Assembly (NCBI RefSeq): GCF_900169525.1
Contig: NZ_LT821240.1
Span: 1,251,684-1,315,683 of the forward strand
DNA from: Corynebacterium pacaense
Lineage (GTDB): Bacteria > Actinomycetota > Actinomycetes > Mycobacteriales > Mycobacteriaceae
Direction of reading: 5' to 3'
Length of the DNA stretch: 64,000 nucleotides
Shown here: piece by piece, positions 44,556 through 53,980 of the stretch
Position numbering within the stretch: the first letter of the stretch is position 1
Layout of the letters: every line of letters begins with the position of its first letter
Made by a program: the position numbers and the translations under genes
Notes under the pieces: model-generated
Told to the model about the DNA's origin: nothing
The model's input: the letters and a program-made list of their open reading frames with translations, nothing else
The model's database searches: none

Positions 44556-45473
44556 ATGAAACCAACACTCAGGGCCCTCGCCCTCACGCTTCCCCTGGCC
44601 ATGCTGTCGCTCACCGCCTGCTCCGCCTCCGATGAATCATCGGAGGCGACGCCACAGGACGGCGGCACGATCAACATCGTCACCTCCACCCAGGTGTGGG
44701 CCGACGTGGCACAGGCGACGGTCGGGGACGCCGACGTCAACGCCATCATCGTCGGCGACAGCGCGGACCCCCACTCCTTCGAGCCGACCGCGGCGGACAT
44801 GGCGAAGGTTGAGACCGCGGACATCATCGTCGTCGGCGGTGGCGGCTACGATGCCTGGCTCTACTCCTCACTCGACGACAACGACTCCCGGATCATCCAT
44901 GCGCTTCCGCTGAGCGAGCACGACCACGGGGACGAGCACGACGGCGATGACCATGACCATGGCGGCGACGTGGACAACGAACACATCTGGTACTCCACCG
45001 AAGCCGTATCCGAGGTCGCCGGGGACATCGCCGACAAGGCGAGCGAACTCGACTCGAACATCACGGTCACCCCGCAGGCGGTCACCGCGAAGATGGACGA
45101 ACTCCATGGCCGCATCCACGATCTTCCGGCCGTGCGCGTGGCCCAGACCGAACCGATCGCCGACTACATTGTCAAGGACTCGGCGATGATCGAATCCACC
45201 CCGGAGGGATACCGTGCCACCACCCTGAGCGAGGGTGAACCCTCCGCCGCCGACGTGGACTCCTTCCAGGAGCTGATCCGGAACAACGGCATTGATATCC
45301 TGATCTACAACCCGCAGTCCGCCACACCGGTTGCCACCAGTCTGCGGGATCTGGCCCAGGAGAATGGAATCGCGATCGTCGAGATCTCCGAGACTCCCCC
45401 GCTGGGCGAGAATTTCCTGGATACCTTCACCACCGCGGTGGACAACCTGGAAAAGGCAGCCACGTCCGCCTAG
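44556..45473 (+). CDS. znuA: Zinc (manganese) ABC transporter substrate-binding lipoprotein
   Basis: A 305-residue cluster A-I binding protein. The signal ends in SLTAC, so Cys22 is lipidated. Metal ligands are His73 in ADPHSFEPT and His143 in NEHIWYS, plus a later Glu/Asp. A His/Asp-rich loop at residues 122-135 (EHDHGDEH...DHDHGG) is typical of zinc-specific ZnuA and captures zinc. The first gene of a znuA-znuC-znuB operon. Zur-type control is likely but only a half-site is visible. Confidence 0.9.
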   Translation: MKPTLRALALTLPLAMLSLTACSASDESSEATPQDGGTINIVTSTQVWADVAQATVGDADVNAIIVGDSADPHSFEPTAADMAKVETADIIVVGGGGYDAWLYSSLDDNDSRIIHALPLSEHDHGDEHDGDDHDHGGDVDNEHIWYSTEAVSEVAGDIADKASELDSNITVTPQAVTAKMDELHGRIHDLPAVRVAQTEPIADYIVKDSAMIESTPEGYRATTLSEGEPSAADVDSFQELIRNNGIDILIYNPQSATPVATSLRDLAQENGIAIVEISETPPLGENFLDTFTTAVDNLEKAATSA

Positions 45474-45504
45474 TCCCTCCCGCTTACCCACTGGAATCGA
45501 CACG

Positions 45505-46215
45505 ATGCTGTTATCTTTCACCGACGCCGCGGTGGATCCTCTATGGAAGGATCTCAATCTCGAGCTTCAACCCGGCGAGCTGCTCGTCGTCCTCGGTCCC
45601 AACGGGGTGGGAAAGACCACCCTGCTGGGCACCATCCTCGGTACCCGCCATCTGACCGCAGGCAGCGTCCGGATCGCCGATGAGGCGAGGCACCACATCG
45701 GAGTTATCCCGCAGCAGCGGATGTTCCCACCGGATCTTCCGCTACGGGCCCGCGACCTGGTATCGCTGTCCGCGGCCCACGGGGTGCTGCGGGGCCGAAA
45801 GCCGCCGAAGGGTGATGTCGACGCACTGCTCGCCCGGGTCGGTGCCACCGGGCTGGCACAGCGTCGCGTGGGCCAGCTCTCGGGCGGCCAGCAGCAACTG
45901 ATCCGCCAGGCCCAGGCGCTGGCTGTCACACCGCGTCTCCTGCTCGCCGACGAGCCCCTGCTCAGCCTCGACCCCGGCGTCCAGCAGCACACCGTTTCAC
46001 TCTTCGCCGAGCTCAAGAAGGAGGGTACCGCTCTGATGGTGGTCACCCACGACATCAATCCGCTCATTGAACATGTGGACAGAATCCTCTACCTGGCCCC
46101 CTACGGCCACACGATAGGATCGGTTGATCAGGTGATGCAGTCCGAGAAGCTCAGTGAGCTCTATGCCGCACCGGTCAACGTTGTGCGTGTCGACGGCCGG
46201 ATCGTGGTGGTCTGA
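45505..46215 (+). CDS. znuC: Zinc ABC transporter ATP-binding protein
   Basis: A 236-residue ABC ATPase. Walker A is GPNGVGKTT, the Q-loop lies near GVIPQQRMFPP, the signature is LSGGQQQLIRQA, and Walker B is LLLADEPLLSLD. The H-loop His is in VVTHDIN. ATG 45505 (MLLSFTDAAVDPLW) lies 31 bp after znuA with only a weak CTGGAA site. The protein is shorter at the N-terminus than most ZnuC proteins, but all nucleotide-binding elements are present. Confidence 0.9.
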   Translation: MLLSFTDAAVDPLWKDLNLELQPGELLVVLGPNGVGKTTLLGTILGTRHLTAGSVRIADEARHHIGVIPQQRMFPPDLPLRARDLVSLSAAHGVLRGRKPPKGDVDALLARVGATGLAQRRVGQLSGGQQQLIRQAQALAVTPRLLLADEPLLSLDPGVQQHTVSLFAELKKEGTALMVVTHDINPLIEHVDRILYLAPYGHTIGSVDQVMQSEKLSELYAAPVNVVRVDGRIVVV

Positions 46216-46216
46216 G

Positions 46217-47089
46217 ATGGATGTCTCCACCTGGTTCGCCGACACCCAGCACCTGCTCGGGGTGGGGTTCGTCCAGCACGCCCTTCTCGCTGCCGCCCTG
46301 CTGGGCGTGCTTTCAGGGGTGCTGGCCCCCCTGATCGTGGTCAGGCAGATGTCCTTTTCCGTGCACGGTACCGCCGAGCTCGCCCTCATGGGTGCCTCCG
46401 CGGCGCTGCTGTTCGGCTTGAACGTCGGGGTGGGCGCCGTCGTCGGCTCCGTGCTGGCCGCGATTCTGCTCGCGGTACTTGGCCTGAAGCAGCAGGACAG
46501 CGTGGTCGGCGTGATCCTGAGCTTCGGGCTCGGCCTTTCCGTGCTGTTCATCCACCTCTACCCGGGCCGTTCCTCCACCGCATTTTCCCTGCTCACCGGA
46601 CAGATCGTGGGTGTGTCCTCGGCGTCGCTGTGGATCCTGACCGCGGTGACGGTACTCGTGGTCTCGGTGATGATCATCTGGTGGCGGCCGATCCTGTTCG
46701 CCAGTGCCGACCCGGTGCTCGCGCAGGCCTCCGGCGTCAACGTCCGGCTGATCGCCGTGGGCTTCGCCGTGCTCGTGGGGCTCAGCGCCTCACAGTCCGT
46801 GCAGATCGTCGGTGCCCTGCTGGTGATGGCGCTGCTGATCGTCCCCGGCGCCTCCGCGGTACAGGTGACCTCGAACCCGTTGAAGGCGGTGTTTCTGTCC
46901 ATGCTCTTCGCCGAGGTCGCCGCGGCGGGCGGCCTCATCCTCTCCCTGGCGCCGGGGCTGCCCGTCAGCGTCTTCGTGACCACCATTTCTTTTGTGATCT
47001 ATCTGGTGTGCCGCCTCATCGGCTGGCTGCGCGGCCGCGACGCGCAGCGCGACGAGGATGCGTTAAGACGCCGCCAACTCCACGGCTGA
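46217..47089 (+). CDS. znuB: Zinc ABC transporter permease
   Basis: A 290-residue ABC-3 family membrane protein with eight or nine helices. FSVHGTAELALMGASAALLFG and SFGLGLSVLFIHLYPG are conserved family stretches, and IVGALLVMALLIVPGASAV is the signature helix. The ATG follows the znuC stop by 1 bp, so translation is coupled. It ends 16 bp before the converging ptsS gene, with no terminator seen between. Confidence 0.9.
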   Translation: MDVSTWFADTQHLLGVGFVQHALLAAALLGVLSGVLAPLIVVRQMSFSVHGTAELALMGASAALLFGLNVGVGAVVGSVLAAILLAVLGLKQQDSVVGVILSFGLGLSVLFIHLYPGRSSTAFSLLTGQIVGVSSASLWILTAVTVLVVSVMIIWWRPILFASADPVLAQASGVNVRLIAVGFAVLVGLSASQSVQIVGALLVMALLIVPGASAVQVTSNPLKAVFLSMLFAEVAAAGGLILSLAPGLPVSVFVTTISFVIYLVCRLIGWLRGRDAQRDEDALRRRQLHG

Positions 47090-47105
47090 GGATCCCACCG
47101 GGCGC

Positions 47106-49067
47106 TCACGCGTCCACGTGCACCGGGTCGACGCTCAGCAGGCGGTCACCGGTGTGCACCGGCCCGACGGCCTGGACGCCCACCGGTCCGGTCTTCCTGG
47201 AATTGGACACCACCACCGGGGTGGTCACCTCATAGCCGGCGGACCTGATCCCCTCGATATCGAACTCACAGAGCAGATCGCCCACAGCCACCTCATCGCC
47301 CTGCTTCTTCAACGGAGTGAAATGCTCACCCTTGAGATTGACGGTATCAAAACCGATGTGCATGAGAATATCCACATTCTTTCCATCTGCGCCTCTGGAT
47401 CGCACGGCGAAGGCGTGGCCGGAGGGGAAGGCGACAACCACCTTGCCACTGACCGGCGAGAGCAGACGTCCCTCGGAGGGAATGATCGCGACGCCCTCAC
47501 CCAGTTTCCCCGAGGCGAACATCGGATCCGAGACTGAGGAAAGAGCTACAGCCTGACCGGTCAACGGGGAGGAGATCACCGTTGCATCCTCCGCCGCCTC
47601 CACCACTGGGATGGCCTCAACGACCGGGTCCGCCTCCACGGCATCCGGATCGATGCTGCCCCGACGCTTGACCAGATACCTTCCATAAGCGAAGGCCGCG
47701 GCAAATGCCACCACGAAGGTGGTCACCGCACAGACCATGAACATCCCCATGTCGGAGGCGCGGATGGAGACCACGCCAATGAAGCCGGCGGCCCCAAGTG
47801 CCACCGCCTTGATGTTGAACACGGCTATGAGTGCGCCACCGATCGCGGCGGCGCCCATACCGATGAAAAAGGGCCAACGCAGACGGAGATTCACACCGAA
47901 GATCGCTGGTTCGGTGATCCCCAGCACGGCAGAGATGCCCGAGGCACCCGCCAGACCCTTGAGCTTCTCCGAACGGGCGAGGAAGAACACCGCCAGACAC
48001 ACCGCTCCCTGGGCGATATTGGCCATGGAGGCCGTGGCGAAGATGAAGGATCCACCCTGGTTGAACAGTTCCAGCTCGATCGGCGGGAAGGACTGGTGGA
48101 GACCGGTGATCACAATCGGGGAGTAGATCAGGCCGAAGAGGAAACCGCCGAACGGGCCACCGAAGTCGTAGAGGCTCTGCAGCCCCGAGGCCAGCCAGTC
48201 GCCCAGCCAGCGCATGACGGGACCCACGGCGATGAAGGTGAGGAAACCGGTGATGAGCAGTGTGATCAACGGAGTGAGGAGGAAATCCACCGTTCCTTTG
48301 AGGTGCCTGTGCAGGAACTTCTCGATGGTGGCCAGGATCCACGAGACGACGAGGACCGGGAGCACCGTGCCCTGGTATCCGGCCTGGGCGACGTCAAGGC
48401 CGAAGAGGTTCCAGTAGGTCATGTCTCCCGCGGCGATCGTCTCGGCCACACTGTAGCCGTTGACCAGCGTTGGAAACACCATGGCCATACCGATACCCGC
48501 ACCAAGGAACTCGTTGCCACCGAATCGCTTGGTGGCGGTGAAACCGACGAGAACCGGCAGGAAGGCGAAGGGTGCGGAGGCGAGCAGGTTGATCATTTCC
48601 GAGGCGCCGGTGATGGCGGGGTACCTGTCCACCAGGGACTGCGGCCCGAAGAGATCGGCCGCGGTGAGAACATTGTTCAATGCCATGAGGAGACCGCCGC
48701 CGACCAGAATCGGGATAAGTGGCACGAAGATGTCAGCGAGTACCTTGACGGCCCTGGTAAACCAGTTGCCACTGTTGGCCGCGACATCCTTGAGCTGTTC
48801 GGTGGAGACGGCGATGTCCTTCGACGTCGCCCTGTCCATCTCGTCGAAGACGCGGTCCACATCGCCCGGGCCGACGATGACCTGGAACATGCCTCCGGTT
48901 TCAAAGGTTCCCTTGAGATCGGGATCGTTGTCGAGCGCATCGCGGTCAACATCCTTTGAATCCTTGAGTACCATCCTCAGACGGGTGGCACAGTGGGCTG
49001 CGGCGACGATATTCCCCTCACCGCCGACGCCGACGATGACACGCTCGGCTACTTTTTCGTGGTCCAT
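47106..49067 (-). CDS. ptsS: PTS system sucrose-specific EIIBCA
   Basis: A 653-residue sugar permease of the glucose/sucrose PTS family that imports sucrose as sucrose-6-phosphate. EIIB (about 1-90) has phospho-Cys26 in AAAHCATRLR. EIIC (about 110-470) has about ten helices and the GITEPAIFGVNLRLRWPF signature. EIIA (about 510-650) has phospho-His570 in DILMHIGFDTV. Order and length match C. glutamicum PtsS. ATG 49067 (MDHEKVAERV) has CAGGGAGATTC upstream. scrB lies 133 bp upstream on the same strand. Confidence 0.92.
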   Translation of the reverse strand: MDHEKVAERVIVGVGGEGNIVAAAHCATRLRMVLKDSKDVDRDALDNDPDLKGTFETGGMFQVIVGPGDVDRVFDEMDRATSKDIAVSTEQLKDVAANSGNWFTRAVKVLADIFVPLIPILVGGGLLMALNNVLTAADLFGPQSLVDRYPAITGASEMINLLASAPFAFLPVLVGFTATKRFGGNEFLGAGIGMAMVFPTLVNGYSVAETIAAGDMTYWNLFGLDVAQAGYQGTVLPVLVVSWILATIEKFLHRHLKGTVDFLLTPLITLLITGFLTFIAVGPVMRWLGDWLASGLQSLYDFGGPFGGFLFGLIYSPIVITGLHQSFPPIELELFNQGGSFIFATASMANIAQGAVCLAVFFLARSEKLKGLAGASGISAVLGITEPAIFGVNLRLRWPFFIGMGAAAIGGALIAVFNIKAVALGAAGFIGVVSIRASDMGMFMVCAVTTFVVAFAAAFAYGRYLVKRRGSIDPDAVEADPVVEAIPVVEAAEDATVISSPLTGQAVALSSVSDPMFASGKLGEGVAIIPSEGRLLSPVSGKVVVAFPSGHAFAVRSRGADGKNVDILMHIGFDTVNLKGEHFTPLKKQGDEVAVGDLLCEFDIEGIRSAGYEVTTPVVVSNSRKTGPVGVQAVGPVHTGDRLLSVDPVHVDA

Positions 49068-49163
49068 TGAATCTCCCTGGGCAAGAACACCATTGTGATG
49101 GAATTGAAGGCTTAGTCCATATTCAACAATGCTTGGTTGTGCCCCTCCAGAGATTCCGAGAAA

Positions 49164-49183
49164 GTGTGACCAAACCGTCACAC
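49164..49183 (-). promoter_or_regulatory. Palindrome between scrB and ptsS
   Basis: GTGTGAC (49164-49170) and GTCACAC (49177-49183), a perfect inverted repeat with a 6-bp centre, about 100 bp before the ptsS start. It resembles a GlxR/CRP site (TGTGA...TCACA) but with 8 rather than 6 central bases, so the regulator is uncertain. Confidence 0.45.
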
Positions 49184-49200
49184 CCTTCTTTCCGAGTAAT

Positions 49201-50463
49201 CTAAATCATGTCCGAGAAACTACGTAGCGCGAAGGCTACCCGCCCATTTCCTGCAGTTATCTCGATGGCGGTGGCATCCTCAACCATCATGAGTTCCCCT
49301 GGCGGACAGGCCACACTTCTGCGGTCACCGGCCCTATCAACAGTTATGCGCTGACCGTCCCACTCCAGGTGGACGTCCGATCGGATATCCACCCGGACGT
49401 GCTCAGCACCCAGTGACAAGCTGCGTGCCTGTCCCTCCGGGACAATGAGCTCCTGGTGGAGCACCCCGTCCACCAGGCGCAGGATCCGGGGCACGCTCAG
49501 GCAGTGCACCCACCCCTCCTCCGACACCGTCGGCTGATCGTCCTGACCGGGCAGCCCCATCCAGCCCATCAACACCACCCCGGCGCCACCCGCGGTCACC
49601 TGCGGAGCATAGAACTCATGGCCGTGATCGAGCTCGCTGAACCCTCGCAGCACGGTGAAGGTGGTGTCGTGGAAGCGACCGACAAGGTAGCCGCACTGGT
49701 CGGAGCTCGCATAGTGCGTCAGATCCCCGTCGATGCGCTCGAGTCCCTGCGGGCAGATGATGAGCACATCGAGTTCCTCACCGCTCACCTCGTCGACCAT
49801 GCTGAACAGGTTGGGGCACTCCCACATGTAGCCACCGGGCACCACGTCCGCGGCGGTGCCCGGGGCCGCGGTGGAGGCGTCGATAAGCAGTTCACCGTCG
49901 AAGTGCCAGTTCTCCAGGTCCGCGGAACGGTAGAGCACGGCGGAACCGGTGCCGTCATCGCGCTGTGCACCGAGGATCATCCGCCAGCCCGCACCTTCCT
50001 CGAAGATCATGGGATCGCGGTAGTGCGCCGTGAAACCGGCGGCCGGGCCGTCGATGAGGGGGTTGCGCGGTGATCGGAGATGGATACCTCCCATCGGACC
50101 CGTCGGATCCTCAACCAGGACCATGTTCTGGGTGGCCCGGCGCCCCTCCGCGGCCTTGAGGTTGCCGGTGTAGAACAGGCGCAGCTGCCCTCGGTCGACC
50201 ACCGCACAGCCCGAGTAGCAACCATTGAGATCATAGGGCATGTCCGGGTAAAGGGCATCGGGGTGGTGGTACCACCGCAACCGGTCGGCGCCGGTGAGAC
50301 TGGTGCTGGCATGGCCCCAACCCGTGCGCTTGTTCCCATGGGGAAAGCCGGGATCATGCTGATAGTAGGCGTGGAGGATATCCCCGTCAAGGTAGAGACC
50401 ATTGGGGTCGTTGAGCCTTCCGGTCGGGGGCGTGAGGTGGAAGCGGGGGCGGAATCGCTGCAT
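49201..50463 (-). CDS. scrB: Sucrose-6-phosphate hydrolase (GH32)
   Basis: A 420-residue GH32 enzyme that splits sucrose-6-phosphate into glucose-6-phosphate and fructose. The nucleophile Asp19 lies in GRLNDPNGLY, the transition-state Asp in AHYRDPMIFEE and the acid/base Glu in MWECPNLFSM. The C-terminal beta-sandwich (about 330-420) is present. No signal peptide, which fits a cytosolic partner of PtsS. ATG 50463 (MQRFRPRFHLTP) is chosen; GTGGAAGC is upstream. Confidence 0.92.
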   Translation of the reverse strand: MQRFRPRFHLTPPTGRLNDPNGLYLDGDILHAYYQHDPGFPHGNKRTGWGHASTSLTGADRLRWYHHPDALYPDMPYDLNGCYSGCAVVDRGQLRLFYTGNLKAAEGRRATQNMVLVEDPTGPMGGIHLRSPRNPLIDGPAAGFTAHYRDPMIFEEGAGWRMILGAQRDDGTGSAVLYRSADLENWHFDGELLIDASTAAPGTAADVVPGGYMWECPNLFSMVDEVSGEELDVLIICPQGLERIDGDLTHYASSDQCGYLVGRFHDTTFTVLRGFSELDHGHEFYAPQVTAGGAGVVLMGWMGLPGQDDQPTVSEEGWVHCLSVPRILRLVDGVLHQELIVPEGQARSLSLGAEHVRVDIRSDVHLEWDGQRITVDRAGDRRSVACPPGELMMVEDATAIEITAGNGRVAFALRSFSDMI

Positions 50464-50572
50464 GCTTCCACAGATTACGTAGCCGTGCGCAGGGATGGTG
50501 GAAAAGACACCACAGAGTGAGCGGAATCCCACGGATGCACCGGATCCCGGCGACCTTCTCGGGCATACTGGC

Positions 50573-50624
50573 TATAACCACGTACCAAGCAAGTTCACCC
50601 AACCGACGGAAGGTACTGCACATC
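50573..50624 (+). promoter_or_regulatory. Promoter -10 of the fructokinase gene
   Basis: TATAAC (50573-50578) followed by a leader of about 40 nt with GGAAGG before ATG 50625. The -35 is not convincing. Confidence 0.4.
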
Positions 50625-51533
50625 ATGATCACTGTCTGCGGGGAGGGCCTCATCGATCTGGTTCCCACCGACCAGGCTGCGGGCCCCCTCTCACCGCTCC
50701 AGCCCGCACTCGGCGGCGGACCCTTCAACGCCGCCATCGCATCGGCACGACTGGGCGGGGAGGTCCAGTTCCTCTCTAGGTTGTCCACCGATGCCTTCGG
50801 CGAGGCCCTCCACGCAGCCCTCAGGCACAACGGTGTGTCCACCAACCTGGTCCAGCGCGGTGAGGAACCCACCACCCTCGCCGTGAGCAGCATCGACGAC
50901 TCCGGCTCCGCGTCCTTCAACTTCTACGTGGAGGGCACCGCGGACCGTCTCGTTGATCCGCCGACGGTAATGTCCGGATACGCCTGCTTCGGCACCGTCT
51001 CCCTCGTGCTCGAGCCCGGTGCGGGCCGCTACCTCGAGCTCCTGCGCACAATGTCCGACGCCGGCTCCTTCATCGCACTCGACCCGAACATCAGGACGAT
51101 CTCGGCCACGGACACCCACCGCAGCAGGCTCCTCAGCGTGCTGGACCGCGTCCATCTGCTCAAGCTCAGCGAGGACGAGGTGGATTTCTTCGGAGGACCG
51201 GACGTGATCGCCTCGGTGCCCCTGATCGTGATCACCCGCGGCGGTGACGGGCTGACCCTGGTCCGCGGATCGACGGTCATTGACATTCCCCCCGCCGAGG
51301 TGGAGGTGGTGGACACCATCGGTGCGGGGGACACCATCCTGGCCGCACTGATCGTGGAGCTGGCGCGACGCGGCATAGGGGTTGACGGGATCCCGGATAT
51401 CCCGGAGGACACCCTGGCCGGGATCCTCCGTTTCGCGGCGGCCGCCGCCGCGATCACCTGCTCCCGCCAGGGCGCCCAGCCCCCGACCCGTGACGAGGTC
51501 GAGGCCCTGCTGAACGGGGCTCCGCCGGCCTAG
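50625..51533 (+). CDS. scrK: PfkB-family fructokinase
   Basis: A 302-residue sugar kinase. The N-terminal [10 protein letters not shown] and [16 protein letters not shown] (PfkB signature 1) and the C-terminal [14 protein letters not shown] (signature 2, with the catalytic Asp) are intact. It is divergent from scrB. That context and the fructokinase-like N-terminus argue for phosphorylation of fructose freed by ScrB; a ribokinase-type substrate is the main alternative. C. glutamicum is known for lacking fructokinase, so this gene is a notable difference. Its stop shares a CTAG with rlmB. Confidence 0.83.
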   Translation: MITVCGEGLIDLVPTDQAAGPLSPLQPALGGGPFNAAIASARLGGEVQFLSRLSTDAFGEALHAALRHNGVSTNLVQRGEEPTTLAVSSIDDSGSASFNFYVEGTADRLVDPPTVMSGYACFGTVSLVLEPGAGRYLELLRTMSDAGSFIALDPNIRTISATDTHRSRLLSVLDRVHLLKLSEDEVDFFGGPDVIASVPLIVITRGGDGLTLVRGSTVIDIPPAEVEVVDTIGAGDTILAALIVELARRGIGVDGIPDIPEDTLAGILRFAAAAAAITCSRQGAQPPTRDEVEALLNGAPPA

Positions 51534-52471
51534 TTCGCGGCCCTGCGCTGGCGGGCGAACTCCGAGAGCACCACGCCGGCCGCGACCGAGGCGTTGAGGG
51601 ACTCGACCCACGGTTCGGTGGGGATGGACATGATGGTGTCGCAGTTCTCCCGGACCAGCCGGGAGATGCCCTTGCCCTCGCTGCCGACCACGATCACCAC
51701 GTTGTCGGTTCCGTCATAGGTGTCGAGTGTGTGGTCGCCGCCCGCGTCGAGCCCCACGACCTGGTAGCCGTTCTGCTGGAACTCCTTGACGGTGCGGGTC
51801 AGGTTGGTCTCCCTGGCCACCGGCACCCTGGCCGCGGTGCCCGCGGAGGTCCGCCAGGCCACAGCGGTGACGGATGCTGATCGACGCTCGGGAATGACCA
51901 CACCGTTGCCGCCGAAGGCGCCCACGGAGCGGATGACCGCGCCGAGGTTGCGGGGGTCGGTGATGTTGTCGAGGATGACGAACATTCCGGGTCCCGGCGC
52001 GGCCGCGGCGTTGGCGATGAGATCATGGACATTGGCGTACTCGAAGGGCGGAATGGCCAGGCCGATTCCCTGGTGCATGCCGTTCCCGGTCATGCGATCG
52101 AGTTCGAGCCTGTTGACCTCGATCACCGGGATGCCACGGCCGGCGGCGGTGTGCACCGCCTCGGTGAGACGATCATCATTCGCCGCACCCTCGGCGACAT
52201 ACAGGGCGGTGGCGGGCACCCGGGCGTGAAGGCACTCGATGACCGGGTTCCGGCCGACGACCAGCTCCGTCTGATCACGTTCGTGTCGACCCTGATCCCG
52301 GCGCTGCCGCTCCACCTTGCGTTTGTGCGCGGCGTGGTAGGTGCGGTCCTCGGCCCTGGGCGTCGGTCCCTTGCCCTTCAGGCCACGACGAACCTGACCG
52401 CCGCTGCCCTTCTGCGCACCCTTCTTGTTGGTCTTGCGGACACCGCCGTGACGGCCATCGTTTCCTGCCAT
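51530..52471 (-). CDS. rlmB: 23S rRNA 2'-O-methyltransferase RlmB (SpoU family)
   Basis: A 313-residue enzyme that methylates the ribose of a guanosine in 23S rRNA. A basic low-complexity N-terminus (about 1-65) precedes the substrate-binding domain, which starts [15 protein letters not shown]. The SPOUT trefoil-knot core has [17 protein letters not shown] (motif 1), [10 protein letters not shown] (motif 2) and [18 protein letters not shown] (motif 3). Gene order with cysS upstream is common. It lies 31 bp downstream of cysS. Confidence 0.93.
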   Translation of the reverse strand: MAGNDGRHGGVRKTNKKGAQKGSGGQVRRGLKGKGPTPRAEDRTYHAAHKRKVERQRRDQGRHERDQTELVVGRNPVIECLHARVPATALYVAEGAANDDRLTEAVHTAAGRGIPVIEVNRLELDRMTGNGMHQGIGLAIPPFEYANVHDLIANAAAAPGPGMFVILDNITDPRNLGAVIRSVGAFGGNGVVIPERRSASVTAVAWRTSAGTAARVPVARETNLTRTVKEFQQNGYQVVGLDAGGDHTLDTYDGTDNVVIVVGSEGKGISRLVRENCDTIMSIPTEPWVESLNASVAAGVVLSEFARQRRAAN

Positions 52472-52502
52472 GATGAAAATACCTTTCTCGAAGTCTCACA
52501 CT

Positions 52503-53906
52503 CTACTGCAGTTTCCACGATGCACCATCGGCCGTGTCCACCACATCGATTCCCGCGCTCTGGAGGCGGTCGCGGACCTCATCCGCCACCGCCCAGTTCT
52601 TCTCGGCGCGCGCCCGTTCCCGTCGTTCCAACTCGGCGCCGACCAGGACATCGAGCGCCTCCTGTGCGGCGACGGCCAGGGAGTCGGTATCCACCCACTT
52701 CTGCGAGAGCGGATCGATGCCGAGCACCCCGGTCATCGCCCTGACAGCCGCTGCACGCTGCAGCGCCTGCTGCCTATCGCCGCGGTCCAGGGCGCTGTTG
52801 CCCTCGCGGACGGCGTTGTGGATCTCGGCGAGCGCCTTGGGCACGGCGATGTCGTCGTCCATCGCCGCCGCGAAACCCTCCGTCCACTCTCCGACCTCAA
52901 TACCACCGGTGGACACCGCGCCGGCACGCTCGAGGAAGGACTCGATCCTGCGATACCCCGCCGCCGCCTCCAGCAGCGCCTCCTCGGAGTACTCCAGCAC
53001 CGAGCGGTAGTGCGCGGAGCCGAGATAGTAGCGCAGTTCCACCGGACGGACCTTCTCCAGCATCCTCGGCACGGACAGGACATTACCCAGTGACTTGGAC
53101 ATCTTCTCCCCCGCCATTGTCACCCAGTGGTTGTGCATCCAGTAGTTGGCGAACCTGTCACCCGCGGCATGCGACTGCGCGATCTCATTCTCATGGTGCG
53201 GGAACTGCAGGTCCAGCCCACCGCAGTGGATGTCGAACTGCGCGCCGAGGTAGTAGGTGGCCATCGCCGAGCATTCCAGGTGCCAGCCGGGGCGCCCCTC
53301 GCCCCAGGGGGTGGGCCAGCTCGGCTCGCCGGGTTTCGCCGCTTTCCACAGTGCGAAATCCTGCGGGCCGCGCTTGCCGAAGGAATCCGGTTCACCCTGC
53401 TCCATGTCCTCGACCCTGTTGCCGGAGAGGGCGCCGTAGTCCGAGCCCTCCGCCGCGGCCCAGGCCGCGACATCGAAGTAGACGGAGCCGTCGACGACAT
53501 AGGCGTAGCCGTTGTCCATCAGCCGCTGCATGTACTCCACCATCTGGGTGACATGACCGGTGGCGCGGGGTTCAACGCTTGGTGGAAGCACCCCGAGGGT
53601 GTCATAGGCCCAGGTGAATTCCCTTTCGTAGGTGGACACCCACTCCCACCACGGGCATCCGTTCTCCGCGGCCTTCGTCAGAATCTTGTCATCGATGTCG
53701 GTGACATTCCGAACGAAGGCCACATCCAGTCCCCCGGCGAGCAGCCAACGGCGCAGGATATCAAAGGCAACCCCCGAGCGGACATGGCCGATGTGCGGCT
53801 GGGACTGCGGGGTCGCACCGCACAGGTAGATCGACGCGTGCCCCGGTCTCAGGGGAATGAAGTCGCGCAGCGAACGGGTACCGGTGTCATAGATGCGTAG
53901 AGTCAC
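52503..53906 (-). CDS. cysS: Cysteinyl-tRNA synthetase
   Basis: A 467-residue class I synthetase. The zinc Cys lies in [14 protein letters not shown] is PHIGHVRSG and KMSKS is [10 protein letters not shown]. Other zinc/tRNA elements are WHLECSAMA and [14 protein letters not shown]. The DALR-like C-terminal domain is complete. The length distinguishes it from the shorter paralogue MshC. GTG 53906 (VTLRIYDTG) is chosen: TAGACT (53914-53919) ends 7 nt before it with no Shine-Dalgarno. Confidence 0.95.
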   Translation of the reverse strand: MTLRIYDTGTRSLRDFIPLRPGHASIYLCGATPQSQPHIGHVRSGVAFDILRRWLLAGGLDVAFVRNVTDIDDKILTKAAENGCPWWEWVSTYEREFTWAYDTLGVLPPSVEPRATGHVTQMVEYMQRLMDNGYAYVVDGSVYFDVAAWAAAEGSDYGALSGNRVEDMEQGEPDSFGKRGPQDFALWKAAKPGEPSWPTPWGEGRPGWHLECSAMATYYLGAQFDIHCGGLDLQFPHHENEIAQSHAAGDRFANYWMHNHWVTMAGEKMSKSLGNVLSVPRMLEKVRPVELRYYLGSAHYRSVLEYSEEALLEAAAGYRRIESFLERAGAVSTGGIEVGEWTEGFAAAMDDDIAVPKALAEIHNAVREGNSALDRGDRQQALQRAAAVRAMTGVLGIDPLSQKWVDTDSLAVAAQEALDVLVGAELERRERARAEKNWAVADEVRDRLQSAGIDVVDTADGASWKLQ

Positions 53907-53919
53907 GCATCCAAGTCTA
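53907..53919 (-). promoter_or_regulatory. cysS -10 box, leaderless start
   Basis: TAGACT on the minus strand (53914-53919), 7 nt before GTG 53906. Confidence 0.5.
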
Positions 53920-53980
53920 ACTGGAGGGGCAAACCCGCGATCGGCTGCGGCATCATCGCGCGGGCCGAGGTCGGGACGGA

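Noticed and set aside
52503..53906. MshC (mycothiol ligase) instead of CysS
   Set aside because: Length of 467 residues, full C-terminal anticodon-binding region and typical CysS motifs favour CysS.
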